Under the pieces are notes generated by a model, which did no database searches, was not told the origin of the DNA, and worked only from the letters and a program-made list of their open reading frames with translations. Position numbers and translations under genes: made by a program. From NCBI RefSeq assembly GCF_041504345.1, contig NZ_CP167894.1:2728001-2792000 (forward strand): 64,000 nucleotides of DNA. Direction: 5' to 3'. Positions 29,739-36,412 of the stretch are shown in pieces (the first letter of the stretch is position 1; each line of letters starts with the position of its first letter). This DNA is from Vibrio sp. BS-M-Sm-2. Its GTDB lineage: Bacteria; Pseudomonadota; Gammaproteobacteria; Enterobacterales; Vibrionaceae.

Positions 29739-30176
29739 ATGTCAGCTCGAGAATACAGTTCAGAACAAGTGGAACACTTTAAGAAGAAAGCAGATCACAA
29801 TAAGCAAGAGTCACTTTGGTGTTTTAGAATTATTATGCTTGGTACGCTATCCGCTCCTCTTCTGGTTGGTTTAGGTGAGGGTGTTTTTTATGCGAAAGTG
29901 CTGCCATCTATCTTGTCGGCTATAGCGGCATTCTGTACGGCATGGCTACAACTACGTAAACCACAAGAGCTATGGTCAATTTATCGGAATACCCAGAGAC
30001 AAATTGAAGTACAGATTACCCACTTTGATTTCAATGTGGCAGATTACACTGGATTAGATGAAAGCAAAGCAAGTGAGCTGCTAGCTTTAACTGTTAGCAA
30101 CTTGGTACTGGAAACCAATAGCCGATGGACAAAGCATGTACCAAATCCATCTAACTTGAAACTAGAAAGCAACTAG
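29739..30176 (+). CDS. Two-TM SLATT/DUF4231-like membrane effector
   Basis: 145 residues with a charged N-terminal helix (SEQVEHFKKKADHNKQ), two adjacent membrane segments (about 29-49 and 53-72), and a soluble helical tail (QLRKPQELWSIYRNTQRQIE). This layout is that of the SLATT and DUF4231 proteins, predicted pore-forming or membrane-perturbing effectors of prokaryotic conflict systems. It follows the GAP1-like gene by 16 bases and ends the operon; a hairpin follows at 30289. The exact subfamily is uncertain. Confidence 0.68.
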   Translation: MSAREYSSEQVEHFKKKADHNKQESLWCFRIIMLGTLSAPLLVGLGEGVFYAKVLPSILSAIAAFCTAWLQLRKPQELWSIYRNTQRQIEVQITHFDFNVADYTGLDESKASELLALTVSNLVLETNSRWTKHVPNPSNLKLESN

Positions 30177-30288
30177 CATCAGGAACGGTTTTTAGCTGAC
30201 ATTGTGCATTAAATGAAGTGAAGTTGAAGACTACAACTAACAGATTACGTTCAGACTAATTCAAATAATTATATCGACGGATAGAAAT

Positions 30289-30310
30289 AAGCCTCGCATT
30301 CGCGAGGCTT
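30289..30310. terminator. Hairpin between the conflict operon and the small minus-strand gene
   Basis: Perfect 9-bp stem AAGCCTCGC / GCGAGGCTT with a 4-base loop between two convergent transcription units. The T run is weak on both sides, so efficiency is uncertain. Confidence 0.65.
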
Positions 30311-30318
30311 AATAATAG

Positions 30319-30609
30319 TTATTTGTAGTACTGATGACGTCTTTTCGAATTATGCTTCCAGCACTTAGCAACGTCATATACGTATGCAGCAGGATAATCA
30401 TCCCAAGGATTGGCCAGTATTTTCCCTCTAGCCGCTCGCAGTTTGATTGGGTACTCACGATACTCAACTTCATGAAGGAAAAAGTAACTCTTTTCCTGCT
30501 TAGTTGAAAAGTGCTTATGAGTCCCACTACGAACACAAGGATACACATCCCATATAATACGGCCATTAGCTTTGATATGGCTTCGGTACTGTTGCTTTAG
30601 TTTTTTCAT
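30319..30609 (-). CDS. Small basic conserved protein of unknown function
   Basis: 96 residues, strongly basic and aromatic, with a Gly/Trp/Tyr-rich end (NPWDDYPAAYVYDVAKCWKH, then NSKRRHQYYK). A strong Shine-Dalgarno sequence (GGAGGGCAA-ATG on the minus strand) supports translation. I recall similar small proteins in vibrio and shewanella islands but no function. A competing minus-strand frame over the same bases has no such ribosome site and is rejected. Convergent to the conflict operon; it could be an independent cargo gene. Confidence 0.6.
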   Translation of the reverse strand: MKKLKQQYRSHIKANGRIIWDVYPCVRSGTHKHFSTKQEKSYFFLHEVEYREYPIKLRAARGKILANPWDDYPAAYVYDVAKCWKHNSKRRHQYYK

Positions 30610-30850
30610 TTGCCCTCCAGGCTTACATTACCTAGAAGGGGTCCTCCGCAAAGTAGTTCATTCATCCACCTTTATGTAGAGTCTTACTTAGTCTAGCAAA
30701 TTAGCGTTAGAGCCTGAAATCGGAGTCAGAGCTTATCAACCAAAACATATTTTTTAAAACACCTCGAGGTTGATGCTTGTCGGCTCACTTTGCAGCGAGT
30801 ACATAATTGGTCAACAACTTGCTAGTAAAAACTAGTATTCGTAGTAGAGC

Positions 30851-31067
30851 CTATTCATACCCACCAAGCCTTTTATGATCTAGGTACTGAACTAGATACT
30901 CTTTCCCGTGCTCAATAACCACTTCTAAGGGTGTTGTAATATTGTCAAAGCTTGAGGTGTTGGCATATTGATACCAAACGCATGGACTAACCAACTACGA
31001 TAGATAAAGCCTCCATAGCGTTTGGCACCGGAAAAGGTTTGAATTCTAAGTCTAGGCCTGGGTACCA
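30851..31067 (-). pseudogene. Remnant of a small gene, frame broken
   Basis: On the minus strand one frame reads WYPGLDLEFKPFPVPNA and MEALSIVVG then a stop; a second frame directly continues as SPCVWYQYANTSSFDNITTP, then EVVIEHGKEYLVQYLDHKRL and stops at 30851. Together they look like one short protein of about 75 residues broken by a small deletion. I do not recognise the family. The wider gap 30610-31519 holds only this remnant and the tandem repeat. Confidence 0.4.
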
Positions 31068-31130
31068 AACAACAAGATGCAGAGTTTGTCATTTGCCCCA
31101 AAGTTACAATACGAGCAAGACTCCCTATCT

Positions 31131-31290
31131 AAAAGTGATATCAAATTTGTCCAGATTCAAGCTTCTACCCAAAAGTGATATCAAATTTGTCTAGATTTAA
31201 GCTTCTACCCAAAAGTGATATCAAATTTGTCCAGATTTAAGCTTCTACCCAAAAGTGATATCAAATTGGTCTTAATTGGAGTTGTAACCC
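31131..31290. repeat. Four tandem 40-bp repeats with palindromic core
   Basis: Units begin at 31131, 31171, 31211 and 31251 with AAAAGTGATATCAAATTTGT and end in GCTTCTACCC. The first three are nearly identical (1-2 differences); the fourth diverges after the first 17 bases. Each contains the palindromes TGATATCA and, in the first three, CAAATTTG. There are no spacers, so it is not a CRISPR array. Possible roles are an iteron-like or operator array, or a simple duplication. Confidence 0.9.
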
Positions 31291-31519
31291 TCCCCAAAGA
31301 GTTTTGTTTTAGTTAGACGTCATTTTACTAAATGGTTCAGGAATAGCATGAATAAAGAGGGCGCTGTTATTAATGAAACAATAATCACTTACTTAATGAG
31401 ATGTTAAGATGACCTAAGGTATAGCCATATAAAAAATGGAACCCTAAGGTACATTAAGTTAGGAGTGCTTGCTTTGCTAGCATAACTTCTTGTTCTGGTT
31501 GATAACTAAAGGATAAACA

Positions 31520-32220
31520 ATGATTTTCTGGATTCCCTCAACCGTCATTCAACCACTACATTTGTGGGCTAATCAAAAGTCATATACCCCCTTGCATTGC
31601 CAGGTGAGCGATTGGAACGGTACGTTTTACCCAGATTTTGAATTGTTATTAGAAAAGCAATTAGGGATAACATGTCTATCCATAGAGCTAGATGGTTCGA
31701 ATATTGAACAGTGTATTGATACGATTTATCGCTACGCTCTAAAAGATAAAGTAACAACTCTAAAGTACATACATACTCAAAAAGAGTCTCGTCGAGAATT
31801 TTTTTAAACCAGCTAAAGAACCATGGAAAGATTGATATTGGGCTGTATGACTGTGGTAACCTCCTGTCATTATTAGATGAAAAAGTTTTACTCTGCTTTC
31901 GTTTGAATGGTTTTGTTCCTGATTATCTGACGTTCTGGTTGGACTACACTGCTAAAAGAGCCCAAATAAAACCGTTACTTCTCACAAATGAAGGAACTAA
32001 GTTTCTCGATAGGTTAAAGGGTGTTGAGACAATTACGTTACCAGACATCACCAGTGATGAGGTTTCGTCAGCTAGCTTAAGCGCACTTAAGTCATTAACA
32101 GGGAAAACCATCGACAGAGTCGACATAGAAGAGCTGTTATCTATGAGTGATTCTTGGGAGAATTTTTTGCGCCTAATTCAGATGAGAGCTGTGCGGGGAA
32201 CGCTTACAAAAATTGAGTAA
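31520..32220 (+). pseudogene. Cargo gene of unknown function, split by a frameshift at a T7 run
   Basis: The first frame gives 95 residues (MIFWIPSTVIQPLHLWANQK onward) and stops at TAA within GAATTTTTTTAAACC. The -1 frame is coding-like from this point (LNQLKNHGKIDIGLYDCGN, then LLDEKVLLCFRLNGFVPDYL) to the stop at 32220; an internal ATG or TTG could restart at 31903. One extra T in the run of seven would restore a 233-residue protein. No family recognised. Ribosome site AAGGATAAACA-ATG. Confidence 0.6.
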
Positions 32221-32303
32221 TGTGAATATTTGAACATTAGCGACGTTCTGTCACTTATGCTAGGGAAACACATACAAGAACAAAACTCGTCGCTTCAGAA
32301 AGA

Positions 32304-32500
32304 TCAAGTATTTCGAGCGAGTTTACCCCTAGTCAAGTTGAGCTTATTGAATTCACCTTAGATGAGTACATTGTGGATGGTGTTTAAGAGTTGGCTGTGA
32401 AAAAAGCGTAATCTGGCGAACTCAGTACGACACCATAAGTGATGCGGATGAGTTGCTTGGAACGCCTACCGCTATCAGTGACACGTTTGTTGGGTTTTAG
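32304..32500 (+). pseudogene. Degraded gene remnant
   Basis: Short coding-like pieces in different frames follow one another: FTPSQVELIEFTLDEYIVDGV-stop, ELAVKKA-stop, VIWRTQYDTISDADELLGTP to a stop at 32498. They look like the C-terminal part of one protein with several lesions. Family not recognised. This is most of the 345-base gap between the split gene and the island bcp. Confidence 0.35.
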
Positions 32501-32513
32501 AAGTATTTGTTTG

Positions 32514-32537
32514 AGTAGGGGCTTGGTAGCCCCTACT
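32514..32537. terminator. Hairpin downstream of the island bcp gene
   Basis: Ten-base-pair stem AGTAGGGGCT / AGCCCCTACT with loop TGGT, located 28 bases after the bcp stop codon (minus strand). The T run is poor, so it may be a weak terminator or 3'-end stabiliser. Confidence 0.55.
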
Positions 32538-32565
32538 AGAGTGTGCCGGCTAGAGCTTGAATTGG

Positions 32566-33030
32566 CTACTTGCTGTTTAGATAATCCAATACAACTTCAT
32601 GATGATCTTTGGTCTTGAACTTGTTGAATACGTGTTCGAGGTTACCTGACTCGTCAATCAAGAAGCTTGTTCTTACAACGCCCATATTCTCACGGCCCAT
32701 AAACTTCTTTAGTTGCCACACACCGTACTTCTCACAAACTGCGTGCTCTTCATCTGCGAGGAGTGTAAAGTTGAGCTCTTGCTTATTGATAAAATTAGTC
32801 AGCTTCTTAGGTGTGTCAGGGCTTAGACCCAATACAACAACATTATGAGCATCTAGCTCAGCCTTAGTATCACGAAGCCCTTGAGCTTGGACAGTACAGC
32901 CAGGCGTTGAAGCGCGTGGGTAGAAGTAGAGTAAAACCTTCTTTCCTTTCAGCTCAGAGAGGGTTACTGGGTTGTTGTCTTGGTCGTTTAATGTGAAATC
33001 TGGAGCGGTTTGTCCTGCTTCGATAGCCAT
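32566..33030 (-). CDS. bcp: Island-borne thiol peroxidase Bcp (AhpC/TSA family)
   Basis: Complete 154-residue peroxiredoxin. APDFTLNDQDNNPVTLSELK opens the domain, and the peroxidatic Cys45 is in RASTPGCTVQAQGLRD; the position of the E. coli resolving Cys is Gln. Near the end is MGRENMGVVRTSFLIDESGN, then FNKFKTKDHHEVVLDYLNSK. It is homologous to, but clearly diverged from, the host bcp that the island interrupts (host: MGKVYDGLHRISFLIDEEGQ). It lies inside the element beside the recombinase operon, in the same orientation as the broken host gene, and is probably able to replace it. Confidence 0.93.
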   Translation of the reverse strand: MAIEAGQTAPDFTLNDQDNNPVTLSELKGKKVLLYFYPRASTPGCTVQAQGLRDTKAELDAHNVVVLGLSPDTPKKLTNFINKQELNFTLLADEEHAVCEKYGVWQLKKFMGRENMGVVRTSFLIDESGNLEHVFNKFKTKDHHEVVLDYLNSK

Positions 33031-33145
33031 AGGTTATCCTTACTTTCTTTAACTTTACTCTAAATCGAGCTTTCTTTTTATTTTAACGTCTAGTTTTATC
33101 TATGCTTGCTAGTGCTGTCTAGTGGTAACTTAAAATGAGGCTCAG

Positions 33146-33643
33146 TTACTTTCTAAAATTACCATCAACGATGTTATTTGGTCTGGTATTAACCACCTTA
33201 TCCATCGCTTTCTCGCGCTGACTTTCATGTAGCATTTCCATTAGTTCTTGAACTACCTTTATATGGGTGGCAGCTTGAACAGCTAATGCCTCTTTATGGC
33301 TTTGAGCCTCATCGTAATACTCTTTTTTCTTCTTGTTGGCTTGCGTTCGCTCACCTTTGAGTGCCTTTATTTCCTTTTGAAGCACTTCAATAGGGGAGTC
33401 TGTATTCTCATCTTGAGCAACTTGTACTTCTAATGATTTGCTTTTTATCATCAGAACGACATCGCTGTGCCTTCTGAGTGCGCCAGCAGAAAGCCCCGCT
33501 TCTTTCTCAACGCTACTGTTGTTGATTTTGAGTTTGCCTTTTCGCGCCTTATTACGCAGCTCTCTCGATGATAATTTTGCCACATCACCGCTCAGCAGCC
33601 TTTCTAATGCGTCAATGAGTTTCTTTTTTGTTGTCTGTGACAT
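33146..33643 (-). CDS. Small accessory protein of the recombinase operon (possibly GmtX-type)
   Basis: 165 residues, highly charged. The N-terminal half (SRELRNKARKGKLKINNSSV, EKEAGLSAGALRRHSDV) looks like a helix-turn-helix DNA-binding region; residues about 80-140 form a coiled coil (EVLQKEIKALKGERTQANKK). Start and stop overlap by one base with the large recombinase gene before it. Small coiled-coil partners are known for Tn554-type recombinases (TnpC) and for the gamma-mobile-trio; the latter match is from memory only. Confidence 0.6.
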   Translation of the reverse strand: MSQTTKKKLIDALERLLSGDVAKLSSRELRNKARKGKLKINNSSVEKEAGLSAGALRRHSDVVLMIKSKSLEVQVAQDENTDSPIEVLQKEIKALKGERTQANKKKKEYYDEAQSHKEALAVQAATHIKVVQELMEMLHESQREKAMDKVVNTRPNNIVDGNFRK

Positions 33644-35838
33644 TATGAAACCACTCCAAATGGGATGAGTATTTCCGTAACTTCATTAGGGAAAACAACA
33701 GGTTCATAGTCGATACCTAAATCACTCATAATACGTTCTGCAGCTTGAATTTTAATGTAAGATTCAGAGGCAGTTTGAGGGGTGAGTTCATTATTTTCGA
33801 TATCGTAAAGCATGTGAATTTCAGCTTCTTTACGCTTTGCTTCAGCAAATACGGCATCCACGATGTAGTCATTCTTGCAATCTACACATTCCATTAGGTT
33901 CACGAGCGTTCTTAAACCGCAGGTGGTCGAAGTGCAATATACCCCAGGCGCAACGGCATGAATGTGGCGACTTTGAGTTCGAATTTTCTTTTTCCAATAG
34001 CTTAGAGAAAGCATGTCATTGTCCACCTTATCCTTGAATAAGTTACGGTCTGTTTTTATCATGTTCTTAGCAAACTCTTTGCCTTTGCCTCCGGCAACTC
34101 GCTCCTTGTTTGCCAGTTTCTGATAGATGCTCAAATAAATTCTGGCTTTCTGGTCAATTCTTTCCTCATCAATTTCGTGAGCAAGTGTCTTTTTCTTTTG
34201 TCGGATTTTTTGGAATTTACTGGCGTTTTTTGCGTAATGCCGAGTCATTGCCATAGAGACATGACTAAACTGTTGTTTGAGTTGCGGAAAATTACAAAGC
34301 TCGTACCCAATTAGGTAGTAAGCAAAAGAGCGTCGAAGTTGATGCCCTGTAAATTCATAATTCCTGCCCACTTTAAACGATAAGTTTGGGTCAGATGTTT
34401 TTAGGTCAACAACGTCTTCATTGGTGAGCGCAAGCTCTTCGCCCATAGTACTTTTAAACCAAGCTTGAGAATGTTTCCCAAGTTGATATTTAGTTATTTC
34501 ACTAAAATCCTCTTTTGTTTTATGGAAAAAGGATTGAGAGTTAGGGTGCAACTTTCTTAGTGGTGAGTGTAGCGCTTGAAGAACTTCATATGCCTTCATG
34601 CCTATTTCGGTGGTGACAAACTCATCTTGCTTTGATTGAGAACCTTTAGTTGTCTTTGAGAGGCTCGCATGGATAACGTGTATCTTCTGTCTTTTTATTA
34701 TCTCAGTCGTACAGCCTTGAGCTGTGTTTAGGTGATACATTTCATCGGCTCTCATTCCTGTTCGAGCCATTAAGCCCCACAGGCAGCAGCCATTGAGATT
34801 TTTAAAAAGCGATCGAGCCTCTCTGAGATTGGTGATTGTCCATTGCCCAATCGTGAGCTTGAGTTCGGTATGGGACTTGTCGATGCACCTGTACATTATC
34901 TCTGGTTTATGAATGCGTATGACAGTAAGTGCTTCTTCTTCATTTGGAGAATCAAGTGCTGAAAAGGCCTGTTGAAAAGCAAGTGTACGTTGTTTATTTA
35001 CTCTGCTTGATTTACCTAAATACCATTGAATCTCACCGTTTTTAGAGCGCGAGTCATCACTGACAAGGTACTTAGCATAACCTTCATACACCTTATCAAA
35101 GTAGGTGGTGATGTATTCTGCCAATCGCTCTAGCTCATCACGAAGGGCATAAGCTTCACTAATGAGAGCTTCCGATCTTTGAAGACCCAGATAGTAAAGC
35201 CTCTGTGGAATGACGGTAAATTGCTTCGCGTCTTTGATTACTAAGCCAAAGTCAGAGGCGTTAAGCCTTTTATTTAGGTTAACTTCAAATGGTAAGCCTT
35301 TTGCTTCTTTATTAAGGCGATTTAATGCCGTGTAAATTGGTTCTCTTTCAAAATCGATGTCGGTATAGCCGGTTAGTGCCCAAGTTTCGAGTCGGTCAAA
35401 GTCCAAAGCAGACAGCGTATTAAACCCTTCATTTAAAAGTGGGGCGATGACTTTCTTTAGGTCACTTAATGCCTCCCGAAGAGTGCCAAACGAATGGTCA
35501 TGGGGTGATAGCCACATCATTTTAAGTAAGAGGGTTTTAAGCTGATTTTTTAGGTTACGCTCAATGACTCTACCATCGAGTGTAAAATCTATGGTTTTGG
35601 CTTTCTTTACTTTTGACTCAAAATAAGGCTGTAGTTCTCTCCAAGCGTCATCATCGCCAATTTTGCCTAATGATTCACCCGTAACAGTAAAGCCTATATC
35701 AATGCTTTCAAGTTCGTCCCAATCGCCACGCTCAATAGCTGGCTTTAGTACATCCATTAAGTAATTTACATGAGCGCCAACATTTTCTTGTGCTTTAAGA
35801 AGCTTGTCTTGGTGCTCTGGATCAGTGAGTTTTATCAT
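33643..35838 (-). CDS. Large tyrosine recombinase with Cys-rich C-terminal tail (possibly GmtZ-type)
   Basis: 731 residues. The tyrosine-recombinase catalytic set is complete: Arg363 in ARTGMRADEM, Lys398 in KTTKGS, His499 and Arg502 in TGHQLRRSFAYY, His526 in FSHVSMAMT, and the nucleophile Tyr535 in RHYAKNA. A C-terminal extension carries a putative zinc site (Cys635, Cys640, Cys651, Cys654). The N-terminal 330 residues are a long DNA-binding region without recognised motif. Part of the minus-strand recombinase operon; it begins 15 bases after the preceding gene fragment. Confidence 0.88.
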   Translation of the reverse strand: MIKLTDPEHQDKLLKAQENVGAHVNYLMDVLKPAIERGDWDELESIDIGFTVTGESLGKIGDDDAWRELQPYFESKVKKAKTIDFTLDGRVIERNLKNQLKTLLLKMMWLSPHDHSFGTLREALSDLKKVIAPLLNEGFNTLSALDFDRLETWALTGYTDIDFEREPIYTALNRLNKEAKGLPFEVNLNKRLNASDFGLVIKDAKQFTVIPQRLYYLGLQRSEALISEAYALRDELERLAEYITTYFDKVYEGYAKYLVSDDSRSKNGEIQWYLGKSSRVNKQRTLAFQQAFSALDSPNEEEALTVIRIHKPEIMYRCIDKSHTELKLTIGQWTITNLREARSLFKNLNGCCLWGLMARTGMRADEMYHLNTAQGCTTEIIKRQKIHVIHASLSKTTKGSQSKQDEFVTTEIGMKAYEVLQALHSPLRKLHPNSQSFFHKTKEDFSEITKYQLGKHSQAWFKSTMGEELALTNEDVVDLKTSDPNLSFKVGRNYEFTGHQLRRSFAYYLIGYELCNFPQLKQQFSHVSMAMTRHYAKNASKFQKIRQKKKTLAHEIDEERIDQKARIYLSIYQKLANKERVAGGKGKEFAKNMIKTDRNLFKDKVDNDMLSLSYWKKKIRTQSRHIHAVAPGVYCTSTTCGLRTLVNLMECVDCKNDYIVDAVFAEAKRKEAEIHMLYDIENNELTPQTASESYIKIQAAERIMSDLGIDYEPVVFPNEVTEILIPFGVVS

Positions 35839-35852
35839 GTGAGCCTCCGTAA

Positions 35853-36368
35853 CTATAATGATAAAAGCGCGTGGTCGATAGAGACTCTTGGGTGTCTACC
35901 TTGTGTATTAAATCGCGACATAGCCCCGTCAAAAACATCTTCACTCGCTCCATCTAGCGCATACTCAAACTGTTCAATTTTTTCATGGATATTACCTGTA
36001 GAATCAGGGTACATATCAAGGGTTTCTTTGAGAACATCTATGTATGACATGAGCTTATAAATAGCATCAATGTCATCTACCGCTTTGGCTGATTGGCACT
36101 TATAACACATATCAAATTCAGCACACGGCAAGTTTATGCCTAGAGCATAGTTGGTTTCTCGCTGCGTGTTTTTGCCTTCACGCATGACTTGTTTTCCATT
36201 ACAAATAAGTCCGTTGGGGTTAATTTTAACGTTACCTTCCTCGCGCATCTTCTTCTCCTCATCGAGTGATAACATTGGAATACCACGCTTGTTCACCACA
36301 ATATCTTTTGCTTGCTCTAAGCTCGTGTCCTCATCAAGGTTTTCAATGACCTCTATACTTTGAGACAA
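35853..36368 (-). CDS. C-terminal fragment of the second recombinase, separated by a frameshift
   Basis: 171 residues from a TTG codon, but the frame is open further upstream and reads TKETLEKCYLNEHPLVNKVI before joining SQSIEVIENL. This stretch fits the tyrosine-nucleophile region of the recombinase encoded just before it, with Tyr in EKCYLNEHP. It continues with CNGKQV and LPCAEFDMCYKCQSAKAVDD, a Cys-rich motif like the tail of the 731-residue recombinase. So this is probably the end of the upstream gene rather than an independent protein. One more A in the run TCCAAAATACC would rejoin them. Confidence 0.75.
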   Translation of the reverse strand: MSQSIEVIENLDEDTSLEQAKDIVVNKRGIPMLSLDEEKKMREEGNVKINPNGLICNGKQVMREGKNTQRETNYALGINLPCAEFDMCYKCQSAKAVDDIDAIYKLMSYIDVLKETLDMYPDSTGNIHEKIEQFEYALDGASEDVFDGAMSRFNTQGRHPRVSIDHALLSL

Positions 36369-36412
36369 GATGACTTTATTAACTAATGGGTGCTCGTTAA
36401 GGTAACATTTCT

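Noticed and set aside
30309..30566. Alternative minus-strand frame overlapping the small basic protein
   Set aside because: No ribosome site and a less protein-like composition; the 30319-30609 frame has GGAGG before its ATG.
31131..31290. CRISPR-like array of repeats
   Set aside because: The units are contiguous 40-bp copies with no unique spacers and no cas genes nearby; it is a tandem repeat.
31346..31408. Short frame MNKEGAVINETIITYLMRC before the split cargo gene
   Set aside because: Only 19 codons, no ribosome site of quality, no recognisable family; it may be a remnant but cannot be supported.
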